Below, piece after piece: positions 26,457-34,672 of a stretch of DNA of 34,672 nucleotides. How positions within the stretch are numbered: position 1 is the first letter of the stretch; each line of letters starts with the position of its first letter. Where the stretch lies: positions 1-34,672 of the forward strand of contig NZ_JACYUY010000016.1 in assembly GCF_014842025.1 (NCBI RefSeq), given 5' to 3'. A program made the translations under genes and the position numbers. The DNA comes from Massilia sp. CFBP 13721 (GTDB taxonomy: Bacteria; Pseudomonadota; Gammaproteobacteria; Burkholderiales; Burkholderiaceae_D). The notes under the pieces are model-generated. The model made no database searches and was not told the origin of the DNA. It saw only the letters and a program-made list of their open reading frames with translations.

Positions 26457-27116
26457 GTGAACAATCTGCGCCAGGAGTTTATTGCGTTTTCGGTCGAGAC
26501 CGGCGTCTTGAAATTCGGTGAATTTACGACCAAGGCCGGGCGGCTCTCGCCGTACTTCTTCAACGCCGGCCTGTTCCACGACGGCGCCACGCTCGGCCAG
26601 CTGGCGCAGTTCTACGCCCAGACCCTGCTCGATTCCGGCGTCGAATTCGACATGCTGTTCGGCCCCGCCTACAAGGGCATCACGCTGGCATCAAGCACCG
26701 CCGTCGCCCTGGCCGGCAAGGGCCGCAACACCTCGTACGCCTACAACCGCAAGGAAGCCAAGGACCACGGCGAAGGCGGCACCATCGTCGGCGCCGGCTT
26801 GAAAGGGAAGGTCGTGATCGTCGACGACGTGATCTCGGCCGGCACCTCGGTGCGCGAATCGGTCACCATGATCCGCGCCGCCGGCGCCGAACCGGCCGCC
26901 GTGCTGATCGCCCTCGACCGCATGGAACGCTCGGGCAAGGACGACGCCTTGTCAAACGGCTCGGCGGTGCAGCAGGTGGCGCGGGAGTTCGGCATTCCCG
27001 TCATTTCGATCGCCAACCTGGACGACCTGTTCACTTACCTGTCAGGCGAGTCCGGCGCCGAGCTGGGGCAGCACAAGGAAGCAGTGGCGGCGTATCGCAC
27101 GCGCTACGGCGTCTGA
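26457..27116 (+). CDS. pyrE: Orotate phosphoribosyltransferase
   Basis: Converts orotate and PRPP to OMP in pyrimidine synthesis. The 219-aa protein shows FGEFTTKAGRLSPYFFNAGL, LFGPAYKGITLASSTAVALA, the flexible-loop region YAYNRKEAKDHGEGGTIVGA, and the PRPP-binding motif VVIVDDVISAGTSVRES. The start is GTG at 26457 with AAGGAG six bases upstream (26445-26450), clearly better than the ATG further upstream. It ends 20 bp from hipA, which is convergent. Confidence 0.96.
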   Translation: MNNLRQEFIAFSVETGVLKFGEFTTKAGRLSPYFFNAGLFHDGATLGQLAQFYAQTLLDSGVEFDMLFGPAYKGITLASSTAVALAGKGRNTSYAYNRKEAKDHGEGGTIVGAGLKGKVVIVDDVISAGTSVRESVTMIRAAGAEPAAVLIALDRMERSGKDDALSNGSAVQQVAREFGIPVISIANLDDLFTYLSGESGAELGQHKEAVAAYRTRYGV

Positions 27117-27136
27117 AACGAGACGCGAGATCGCAA

Positions 27137-28492
27137 TCACAGAAGCGCGGCAAGAATGGTCACTGCGTCGCGGGCCAGCATCACCAGGCGCTGGCCCTGC
27201 CGCCCAACGAAGGCTGCGATCTGCTCGATGAACGCGGATTCTTCGTTGCGGTATTCGTTCGAACGCGCTAACGCAACAGCCGCGGTACTGGCGGCATCTG
27301 CCATGCGTTGCGCCTCGCGCTGCATCAATCTGCGGTCGATCACGCAGCGTACGGCAAAGTCGGCCAGGGCAAAGGGCGTGACTTCATCCAAAGTGAACGC
27401 ATCGCCGTATGCCATCGCCAGATCGGTATCGAAATGCCCATACTGGACCACGCTGACCAGGTCATACCAGGGCGCCGGTTCGAGGTAGCCGCCAGGCCCG
27501 ACAAAGAACGAAAAATTCTTGCCGTGCGCATCGCTGTTCCCGATCAGGAACTGGAATAGCGCCCAGCGCAGCATCGTCAGTTTTGCCTGAGCCTTGTTGC
27601 CTGTCAGTTCGCCAAGAGCGAACAGGCGCTCGAAGCTCATGCCATCTCGAATATCGCGTACTGCCGCTTCCTTGCCGAGATTGCGCTCGTACTTGAAGCT
27701 GACGGGCAGGTCGCAGGCCTGGCAGGCATCGACCATGTGGCGCCGCTCGACGCGCACTTCGTCATCCTGCTTGTGGACGATGCGGTCGAACCGGCGGACG
27801 ACCAGCACCGGGCGCGGCGTACGCAGCAGCTGCACCTCGGCCGCCGGCAAGCCGATACGGCGCGCGAGCGTCATGCAGAAGTGTTCGTTCACGGCGAGAT
27901 GCGGCAGCCTGGAATGGCCTAGGTCGGGTTTCAGGATATGGGTCGATGCCAGGCGCGGGCCGTCGACCAGGAACAGTCGTCCGCCTGCTTCGAGCGGGGC
28001 GTCGAGATAGACCAGCAGCTTGTCCTGCACACCGGCGACCGACATGCGCACCTTGCCATCCCATACCGTGAACGGCATGTCGTGGTCGGCGATGCGCGCG
28101 TCCAGTTCCGCGATCGGGATGTCGCGCATTCCGTGACCGCCTGAAGCGGCCGGCATGTCTGCCTGCGCGTCCCGGAAACGCAGTACGCCCGCGGTTTCCT
28201 GGCCGAGTGCACGGATCAGGCCGAACACGTTCGACCTGGCGAGGCCGTTGGCGGCGACAGCGACATCCAGTGCATGCCCCTCCGGCAGCAGGTGCTCGAT
28301 GAAGCGCTTGATCGAGCGCTGGTCGTAGCCATGCGCGGCCGCTTCGAGCGGCAACGCCGGCGACAAGGGAAATGCACCGGGATCGTCGAGCCAGCCGGGG
28401 ACATAGGTCAGCGACCATGCATCCGGCAGCGGGTCGTGCCCGATATGCGCCATCAGGGAGTCGCCGGCGTACACCTCAAGCACGAATTTCAC
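27137..28492 (-). CDS. hipA: HipA-family serine/threonine kinase toxin
   Basis: A 451-aa HipA-like kinase. The glycine-rich loop SVAGVQDKLL (151-160) includes the Ser equivalent to the autophosphorylated Ser150 of E. coli HipA; an ATP-binding Lys is in THILKPD (about 188); the catalytic loop GNSDAHGKNFS has Asp321; and YDLVS has the metal Asp344. All are intact, so it is probably active. E. coli HipA phosphorylates glutamyl-tRNA synthetase and induces persistence; the target here is unknown. Start is GTG at 28492, overlapping the hipB stop by 4 bp (GTGA), the usual antitoxin-first layout. Confidence 0.92.
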   Translation of the reverse strand: MKFVLEVYAGDSLMAHIGHDPLPDAWSLTYVPGWLDDPGAFPLSPALPLEAAAHGYDQRSIKRFIEHLLPEGHALDVAVAANGLARSNVFGLIRALGQETAGVLRFRDAQADMPAASGGHGMRDIPIAELDARIADHDMPFTVWDGKVRMSVAGVQDKLLVYLDAPLEAGGRLFLVDGPRLASTHILKPDLGHSRLPHLAVNEHFCMTLARRIGLPAAEVQLLRTPRPVLVVRRFDRIVHKQDDEVRVERRHMVDACQACDLPVSFKYERNLGKEAAVRDIRDGMSFERLFALGELTGNKAQAKLTMLRWALFQFLIGNSDAHGKNFSFFVGPGGYLEPAPWYDLVSVVQYGHFDTDLAMAYGDAFTLDEVTPFALADFAVRCVIDRRLMQREAQRMADAASTAAVALARSNEYRNEESAFIEQIAAFVGRQGQRLVMLARDAVTILAALL

Positions 28493-28770
28493 GGAGCCTC
28501 TCCTGGCTCGACCGCAGCAGATGTCAGCCTGGCGGGACGGGCCCAGGGATGCTCTTTGGGGACGACGAGCAATGCGAGGCCGAGGCCGTCGAGAACCGCC
28601 ATTGCCTTGTCCAGGCGTACGCTGCCTTGCCCGTTTTCGAGCCGCGACATCAGGTCGACCGATACCCCGAGAAGTCCTGCGGCGTCATCGATACGCAATT
28701 GCTGGGCACGGCGTCGCTGGCGTACCAGGGGACCCAAGGCAGCGGAGGAGGTGAGCAGGGTAGCGTTCAT
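28489..28770 (-). CDS. hipB: HipB-family antitoxin (HTH, Xre type)
   Basis: The 93-aa protein has a Cro/C1-type helix-turn-helix: RRRAQQLRIDDAAGLLGVSV and DLMSRLENGQGSVRLDKAMA. It would bind HipA to neutralise it and repress its own operon through the palindromic sites upstream. The ATG at 28770 is the first gene of the operon; the stop overlaps the GTG of hipA. The C-terminal tail (HPWARPARLTSAAVEPGEAP) is flexible, as in E. coli HipB, whose tail is a protease target. Confidence 0.92.
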   Translation of the reverse strand: MNATLLTSSAALGPLVRQRRRAQQLRIDDAAGLLGVSVDLMSRLENGQGSVRLDKAMAVLDGLGLALLVVPKEHPWARPARLTSAAVEPGEAP

Positions 28771-28778
28771 GTCCGTAG

Positions 28779-28795
28779 TTTCGGAAAATCAGAAA
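28779..28795. promoter_or_regulatory. HipB operator-like palindrome, site 1
   Basis: TTTCGGAAAATCAGAAA fits the 17-bp pattern TTTCNGA-NNN-TCNGAAA. It lies 9 bp upstream of the hipB start, within the leader or initial transcribed region. Confidence 0.7.
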
Positions 28796-28803
28796 TAATT
28801 GCG

Positions 28804-28809
28804 AGTATA
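28804..28809 (-). promoter_or_regulatory. Putative -10 element of hipBA
   Basis: On the minus strand the hexamer TATACT matches the -10 consensus at 5 of 6. The -35 region 17 bp upstream falls at the edge of operator-like site 2 and is weak (about AGAAAA). Transcription would begin near 28797, close to site 1. Confidence 0.4.
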
Positions 28810-28827
28810 ACGTCTTCTCTCACGTAT

Positions 28828-28844
28828 TTTCTGAAATTCCGAAA
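28828..28844. promoter_or_regulatory. HipB operator-like palindrome, site 2
   Basis: TTTCTGAAATTCCGAAA, centred exactly 49 bp from site 1. It overlaps the region expected for the hipBA -35 element, as expected for a repressor site. Confidence 0.75.
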
Positions 28845-28876
28845 TTCGCGGCGTAATTTATGCGCTTGGTTGAAAA

Positions 28877-28893
28877 TTTCTGAAAGTCCGAAA
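28877..28893. promoter_or_regulatory. HipB operator-like palindrome, site 3
   Basis: TTTCTGAAAGTCCGAAA, identical to site 2 at 16 of 17 positions and centred 49 bp beyond it. It is upstream of the promoter, near the gatB terminator. Confidence 0.75.
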
Positions 28894-28922
28894 CACCCAG
28901 CGCGCTCGCTTTTTCCGGGTAT

Positions 28923-28953
28923 AAAAAAACCGGAGCAAGCTCCGGTTTTTTTT
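28923..28953 (-). terminator. Bidirectional intrinsic terminator after gatB
   Basis: The stem ACCGGAGC-AA-GCTCCGGT has a run of A on the left and eight T on the right, so it can work on both strands. It stops the gatCAB operon 16 bp after gatB, and shields hipBA from it. Confidence 0.93.
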
Positions 28954-28968
28954 GCGAGACAGCCTGTA

Positions 28969-30429
28969 TCAGCCTGCCAACTTCTTCTTCAGCAGCTCCG
29001 TCACCTGCGCCGGATTCGCCTTGCCCTTCGACGCCTTCATGGTCTGGCCGATCAGCGCGTTGATCGCCGCTTCCTTGCCGGCGCGGTACTGCTCGACCGA
29101 TTTCGCATTCGCCGCCAGCACTTCGTCGACGATCGCTTCCAGTGCGCCCGTGTCCGAGATCTGCTTCAAGCCCTTCTGCTCGATCACGAGGTCGGCCAGG
29201 TTTTCGTCCAGTGACTTCGCTTCCCACATCGCCGCGAATACTTCCTTGCCGGCCTTGTTCGAGATGGTGCCGTCGGCGATGCGGCGGATCAGGAGCGCCA
29301 GCTGCGACGCTTCCACCGGCGAGGCGGTGATCTCGACGCCTTCGCGGTTCAGGGTCGAGGAGACGTCGCCCATCATCCAGTTGGCGATCGCTTTCGCGTT
29401 TTCCTTGCCGGCTTTCGCCACCACGGCTTCATAGTAGTTCGCCATCGCCTGCGAGGAGGTGAGGATCAGGCTGTCGTATTCCGGCAGGCCGTAGTCGCCG
29501 GTGAAGCGCTTGCGCATGGCTTCCGGCAGTTCCGGCATGTCGGCGCGCACGCGCTCGATCCAGTCTTCCGAAATCGTCAAGGGCGGCAGGTCGGGGTCGG
29601 GGAAGTAGCGGTAGTCCTGCGCATCCTCTTTCGAGCGCATGGCGCGGGTTTCTTTCTTGTCCGGGTCCCACAGGCGCGTGGCTTGCTGTACCTTGCCGCC
29701 GTCCTCGATCAGTTCGATCTGGCGCCGCACTTCGTAGTGGATCGCTTCTTCCATGAAGCGGAACGAGTTCAGGTTCTTGATCTCGCAGCGGGTGCCGAAT
29801 TCCTGCTGGCCCAGCGGACGCACCGAGACGTTGACGTCGCAGCGGAACGACCCTTCCTGCATGTTGCCGTCGCAGACGCCGAGCCACATCACCAGGCCGT
29901 GCAGCGCCTTGGCATAGGCCACGGCTTCGTTTGCACTGCGCATTTCCGGCTCGGAGACGATCTCGAGCAGCGGGGTGCCGGCGCGGTTCAGGTCGATGCC
30001 GGTCATGCCGGCATAGTCTTCGTGCAGCGATTTGCCGGCGTCTTCCTCGAGGTGGGCGCGGGTCAGGTTGACGGTCTTCGTCTCCAGCTTGCCGTCCTTT
30101 TCGTAGCCGAAGGTGATCGTACCGCCTTGCACCACCGGGTCTTCGAACTGGCTGATCTGGTAGCCCTTCGGCAGGTCCGGGTAGAAGTAATTTTTACGCG
30201 CGAAGACGGATTGCGGGGCGATTTTCGCGCCCACGGCCAGGCCGAAGCGGATCGCGCGCTCGACAGCGCCCTTGTTCATCACGGGCAGCACGCCCGGCAG
30301 CGCCAGGTCGACCGGGCTGGCCTGCGTGTTCGGCGCAGCGCCGAACTGGATCGCGCTGCCGCTGAAGATTTTCGAATTGGTCGTGAGCTGGACGTGGTTC
30401 TCAAGACCGATGACGACTTCCCATTGCAT
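28969..30429 (-). CDS. gatB: Asp-tRNA(Asn)/Glu-tRNA(Gln) amidotransferase subunit B
   Basis: The 486-aa subunit binds the mischarged tRNA and does the kinase step of the GatCAB complex. It opens with [24 protein letters not shown], a conserved opening, then [19 protein letters not shown] text, [40 protein letters not shown] and [12 protein letters not shown], and ends in the YqeY-like tail ([15 protein letters not shown]). The ATG at 30429 is the family start; the frame stays open well upstream through gatA, which is coincidental. It is last in gatC-gatA-gatB, 32 bp after gatA. Confidence 0.97.
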   Translation of the reverse strand: MQWEVVIGLENHVQLTTNSKIFSGSAIQFGAAPNTQASPVDLALPGVLPVMNKGAVERAIRFGLAVGAKIAPQSVFARKNYFYPDLPKGYQISQFEDPVVQGGTITFGYEKDGKLETKTVNLTRAHLEEDAGKSLHEDYAGMTGIDLNRAGTPLLEIVSEPEMRSANEAVAYAKALHGLVMWLGVCDGNMQEGSFRCDVNVSVRPLGQQEFGTRCEIKNLNSFRFMEEAIHYEVRRQIELIEDGGKVQQATRLWDPDKKETRAMRSKEDAQDYRYFPDPDLPPLTISEDWIERVRADMPELPEAMRKRFTGDYGLPEYDSLILTSSQAMANYYEAVVAKAGKENAKAIANWMMGDVSSTLNREGVEITASPVEASQLALLIRRIADGTISNKAGKEVFAAMWEAKSLDENLADLVIEQKGLKQISDTGALEAIVDEVLAANAKSVEQYRAGKEAAINALIGQTMKASKGKANPAQVTELLKKKLAG

Positions 30430-30461
30430 GGTGTTCTCTCTTTTCTGTTCGGGCGTGGACG

Positions 30462-31937
30462 TTAGACCCCGGCCGGGGCGCGTTGGTGCCAGTCGGTCGC
30501 CAGCTGGTACTGGTGCGCGACATTCAGCAGCTTCGCTTCGGCGAAATAATTGCCGATGATTTGCAGGCCGACCGGACGCTTGTCGTTCTTTTCGCCGCTG
30601 CCGAAACCGCAGGGAATCGACATGCCGGGCAGGCCGGCCAGGCTGGTCGACAAGGTAAAGATGTCGGCCAGGTAGTTGGCGACCGGGTCGTTCGTCTTCG
30701 AGCCTGCATCCCAGGCTACGGTCGGCGCGACCGGGCCCATGATCACGTCGCACTTGTCGGCGAACGCTGCCTGGAAGTCGTCGGCGATCAGGCGGCGGAT
30801 CTTTTGCGCCTGCACGTAATAAGCGTCGTAGTAGCCATGGCAGAGCACATAGGTGCCGACCATGATGCGGCGCTGGACTTCGCCGCCGAAACCCTCGGCG
30901 CGCGTTTTCTTGTACATGTCCGCCAGGTCCTTGTACGCGCTGGCACGGTGGCCGTAGCGCACGCCGTCGAAGCGCGACAGGTTCGACGAGGCTTCCGCCG
31001 GGGCGATGATGTAGTAGGTCGGGATCGACAGCGCCGTTTTCGGCAACGAGATATCCACCAGCGTCGCGCCGAGTTTCACGAACTGCTCGAGCGCGGCGCG
31101 CACGGCGCTTTCCACGTCGGCGGCCAGGCCTTCGCCGAAGTATTCGCTCGGCACGCCGATGCGCAGGCCATTCAAAGGCTTGTCGAGGTCGCGCGCGAAG
31201 TCTTCGTGCAGGTTGCCCTGCTCGGGCGTGAGGCTGGTCGAGTCGCGCTCGTCGTGGCCGACCATTTCGTTGAGCAGCAGGGCACAGTCCTCGGCCGTTT
31301 GCGCCATCGGGCCGCCCTGGTCGAGCGAAGAAGCGAAGGCGATCATGCCGAAGCGCGAGACGCGGCCGTAGGTCGGCTTGATGCCGGTGACGCCGCAAAA
31401 GGCGGCCGGCTGGCGGATCGAGCCGCCGGTGTCGGTGGCGGTCGCGGCCGGCGCCAGGCGCGCGGCGATCGCGGCGGCCGAGCCGCCCGAGGAGCCGCCC
31501 GGTACCGCCAGCGCATCCCACGGGTTTTTTACCGGGCCGAAGGCCGAGTTCTCGTTGGCCGAGCCCATCGCGAATTCGTCGCAATTGACTTTGCCGAGCG
31601 TGACCATCCCGGCCGCATTGAAACGGTCGACGACGGTGGCGTCGAAGGGGCTGACGTAATTGGCCAGCATCTTCGAGCCGGCAGTCGTGCGCCAGTCGCG
31701 CGTGACGAAGATATCCTTATGGGCGATCGGCACGCCGGTCAGCGGGCCGGCCGTGCCCTCGGCGAGGCGCACGTCGGCGGCTGCCGCCTGGGCCAGCGAC
31801 AGGGCCGGGTCGACGTGCAGGAAGGCGTTGTGTCCGCTCGCGGCGATGCGGTCGAGGAAGTGCTGGGTCAGCTCGGTGCTCGACACCTGCTTCGAATGCA
31901 GCAGCGCCGACAGTTCTTTGATGGTCTTGTTATGCAT
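30462..31937 (-). CDS. gatA: Asp-tRNA(Asn)/Glu-tRNA(Gln) amidotransferase subunit A
   Basis: The glutaminase subunit (491 aa) releases ammonia from glutamine for amidation of Glu-tRNA or Asp-tRNA. The Ser-cisSer-Lys triad of amidase-signature enzymes is present: Lys74 (PIAHKDIFV), Ser149 ([15 protein letters not shown]) and Ser173 ([15 protein letters not shown]). Spacing equals that of well-studied GatA proteins. The ATG at 31937 is used; gatC ends 39 bp upstream and gatB starts 32 bp downstream. Confidence 0.97.
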   Translation of the reverse strand: MHNKTIKELSALLHSKQVSSTELTQHFLDRIAASGHNAFLHVDPALSLAQAAAADVRLAEGTAGPLTGVPIAHKDIFVTRDWRTTAGSKMLANYVSPFDATVVDRFNAAGMVTLGKVNCDEFAMGSANENSAFGPVKNPWDALAVPGGSSGGSAAAIAARLAPAATATDTGGSIRQPAAFCGVTGIKPTYGRVSRFGMIAFASSLDQGGPMAQTAEDCALLLNEMVGHDERDSTSLTPEQGNLHEDFARDLDKPLNGLRIGVPSEYFGEGLAADVESAVRAALEQFVKLGATLVDISLPKTALSIPTYYIIAPAEASSNLSRFDGVRYGHRASAYKDLADMYKKTRAEGFGGEVQRRIMVGTYVLCHGYYDAYYVQAQKIRRLIADDFQAAFADKCDVIMGPVAPTVAWDAGSKTNDPVANYLADIFTLSTSLAGLPGMSIPCGFGSGEKNDKRPVGLQIIGNYFAEAKLLNVAHQYQLATDWHQRAPAGV

Positions 31938-31976
31938 GGTGCTTGTCTGTTCGTGAGAGGCGGGCTAAGTTGCTGG

Positions 31977-32279
31977 TTACTCGATGACCTTCGGCACCAG
32001 GTACAGGCCGTCCTGGGCTTTCGGCGCGGGCGCCTGGTAGTCGTCGCGGCGGTTTTCTTCCGTCACCACGTCTTCGCGCAGGCGCAGCGGCAGCGACGAC
32101 AGGATGGCGGCCAGCGGGTGCGACAGGGGCGCGACGCCGCTAGTGTCGACCGCCTGCATCTGTTCGGCCAGGGCGAAGATGCCGTTCAATTCGCCCAGCG
32201 CGGTCTCGGCGTGGGCATCGTCCATATCGAGCTGCGCCAGGTTGGCGATCCGTTTTACGTCTGAAAGAGTCAGGGACAT
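31977..32279 (-). CDS. gatC: Asp-tRNA(Asn)/Glu-tRNA(Gln) amidotransferase subunit C
   Basis: A 100-aa chaperone-like subunit that wraps around GatA and holds it to GatB. It starts [20 protein letters not shown], followed by [20 protein letters not shown] and the conserved [11 protein letters not shown], then [20 protein letters not shown] and YLVPKVIE. The ATG at 32279 is the family start; an upstream ATG would add an atypical 20 residues. It is first in the gatCAB operon and is divergent from mreB, a common arrangement in betaproteobacteria. Confidence 0.95.
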   Translation of the reverse strand: MSLTLSDVKRIANLAQLDMDDAHAETALGELNGIFALAEQMQAVDTSGVAPLSHPLAAILSSLPLRLREDVVTEENRRDDYQAPAPKAQDGLYLVPKVIE

Positions 32280-33689
<1,410 letters not shown>

Positions 33690-33725
33690 GACACCAAAGC
33701 TGTCTGCCCGCTGGCGTACGACCTG

Positions 33726-33758
33726 GGCAGGCGACCGGTGCAAGGCCGGCCGCCTGCC
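33726..33758 (+). other. Strong hairpin between mreB and mreC
   Basis: Arms GGCAGGC + CCGG and CCGG + GCCTGCC form 11 G-C-rich pairs with one 2x2 mismatch (GA/CC) and a 7-base loop. It starts 37 bp after the mreB stop and has no T run. It may be a partial terminator, an RNA processing site, or a stabiliser of the mreB message, allowing more MreB than MreC. Confidence 0.65.
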
Positions 33759-33806
33759 TGCGCTGATTTCCGCGGCTGATTCATTAGGCCGTCAACACTG
33801 ACATTC

Positions 33807-34672
33807 ATGGATTACAGTCCTCCGCCGCTTTTCAAACAGGGCGCCCCCGCACGGGTGAAGGTGACGGTGTTCGCGCTGGTCTCGCTGGTGCTGCTGGTGG
33901 TCGACGCGCACATGCATGTCTTGAGCACCGTGCGCCAGGTAGCCGCCACCGTGCTCTATCCGCTGCAGATGGCCGCACTCGTGCCGCGCGATGCGGTGGC
34001 CAGCATGGGCGGCTATTTTTCCTCGCTCTCGAGCCTGCAGAACGAAGTGCGCGAGCTGAAAAGCCAGCAGGTGACGCAGGCCCAGGCGATGCAGCAGGCC
34101 CAGCTCCAGATGGCCGAGAACGCCCATTTGCGGCGCCTGCTCGAGGCGCGCGAGTACCTGCCGGTGGCCACCATCATGAGCGAGATCCTGTACGACGCGC
34201 GCGACCCGTCGACACGGCGCATCGTGCTCGACCGCGGCGCACGCAACGGCGTGCAGCTCGGCCTGCCGGTGATCGACAACGCCGGCGTCATCGGCCAGGT
34301 CACGCGCGTGTTCCCGTTCACTTCCGAAGTGACCCTGCTGACCGACAAGGAGCAGGCCATCCCGGTGCAGGTGCTGCGTTCCGGCCTGCGCAGCATCGCC
34401 TACGGGCGTGGCCACTCGGGGCTGCTCGACCTGCGCTTCGTCGCGCCCGACGCCGACATCCAGGTCGGCGACGTGATCGTCACCTCCGGCCTGGACGGCA
34501 TGTATCCGGCCGGCCTGGCCGTGGCCAAGGTCGTGCAGGTCGAGAAGGTCGCGGCCGGCGCCTTTGGCCGCGTCATCTGCCAGCCGCTCGGCGGCGTCGA
34601 CCGCAACCGCCAGCTCCTGATCGTGATGTCGTCGATGGCGCGCGCACCGCGTCCGGAGACGGCGGCGGCAGC
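33807..34672 (+). CDS. mreC: Rod shape-determining protein MreC (partial, runs off the window)
   Basis: The first 288 codons of MreC, a bitopic protein that links MreB to periplasmic cell-wall enzymes. After MDYSPPPLFKQGAPARVKVT comes a membrane segment (about residues 18-33), a periplasmic coiled coil (about 76-114; LQNEVRELKSQQVTQAQAMQ) and the beta-rich head, with IVLDRGARNGVQLGLPVIDN, GVIGQVTRVFPFTSEVTLLT and VGDVIVTSGLDGMYPAGLAV, typical of the family. The ATG at 33807 fits the family start. No stop is reached before the end of the window. Confidence 0.95.
   Translation, partial: MDYSPPPLFKQGAPARVKVTVFALVSLVLLVVDAHMHVLSTVRQVAATVLYPLQMAALVPRDAVASMGGYFSSLSSLQNEVRELKSQQVTQAQAMQQAQLQMAENAHLRRLLEAREYLPVATIMSEILYDARDPSTRRIVLDRGARNGVQLGLPVIDNAGVIGQVTRVFPFTSEVTLLTDKEQAIPVQVLRSGLRSIAYGRGHSGLLDLRFVAPDADIQVGDVIVTSGLDGMYPAGLAVAKVVQVEKVAAGAFGRVICQPLGGVDRNRQLLIVMSSMARAPRPETAAA

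Noticed and set aside
30430..31584. N-terminal extension of more than 380 codons on gatB
   Set aside because: The frame stays open through gatA by chance in GC-rich DNA; the text is arginine-rich and unlike any protein, and GatB proteins begin at [10 protein letters not shown].

Overview
The window is a GC-rich chromosomal segment from a betaproteobacterium, most likely an Oxalobacteraceae member of the Massilia/Telluria/Duganella group. This is inferred from gene content: a porin-glnK-amtB operon with a sigma-54 type promoter, the ATP-grasp type gshA, metX-metW, a permease-less PTS (EIIA-HPr-EI) behind gshB, and mreBC divergent from gatCAB. No search could be run, so the genus is not established. 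Nearly all of the window is ordinary core chromosome.

Layout. 1-300: the extreme 3' end of 23S rRNA, the 5S rRNA gene and its terminator. 394-5186 (minus strand): a DUF1840 protein, a three-gene ABC exporter/lipoprotein operon, and yifB (comM). 5187-6399: an accessory patch holding two unrecognised small genes and a second, truncated 5' end of yifB. 6555-10620 (minus): a DUF2239 protein with a dyad over its promoter, an OmpH/Skp-like periplasmic protein, a B12-dependent ribonucleotide reductase (nrdJ) and ubiK. 10865-13393 (plus): the nitrogen-limitation operon (TorF-type porin, glnK, amtB). 13594-19430: glutathione synthesis (gshA, gshB) with a SAM methyltransferase between them on the other strand, then EIIA-Man-like protein, HPr and enzyme I. 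19503-23258: metX-metW, then an M48 metallopeptidase coupled to an RluA-type pseudouridine synthase. 23306-27116: exodeoxyribonuclease III (minus), a MEDS-PAS hybrid histidine kinase and pyrE. 27137-28770 (minus): a hipBA toxin-antitoxin operon with three evenly spaced operator-like palindromes. 28969-32279 (minus): gatCAB. 32646 to the end: mreB and the start of mreC.

How the parts relate. GlnK and AmtB form the ammonium sensing and uptake pair, and the sigma-54 element upstream ties the operon to nitrogen limitation. GshA and GshB are the two steps of glutathione synthesis. EI, HPr and EIIA form a phosphorelay with no sugar permease in the window, which suggests a regulatory role. MetX and MetW overlap and act in methionine synthesis. 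GatCAB is the tRNA-dependent amidotransferase, and MreBC belongs to the rod-shape elongation machinery.

The most notable non-genic signals are: (i) a dispersed REP-like hairpin family (GCGTGG...CCACCCTACG) at five loci, four of them convergent gene junctions, with compensatory stem changes; (ii) the 5' yifB duplication beside small AT-richer genes; (iii) three 17-bp palindromes with exact 49-bp centre spacing upstream of hipBA; (iv) a four-unit 14-bp tandem array just upstream of gshA; (v) an 11-bp inverted repeat bracketing the DUF2239 promoter. I did not find a clear large novel system.
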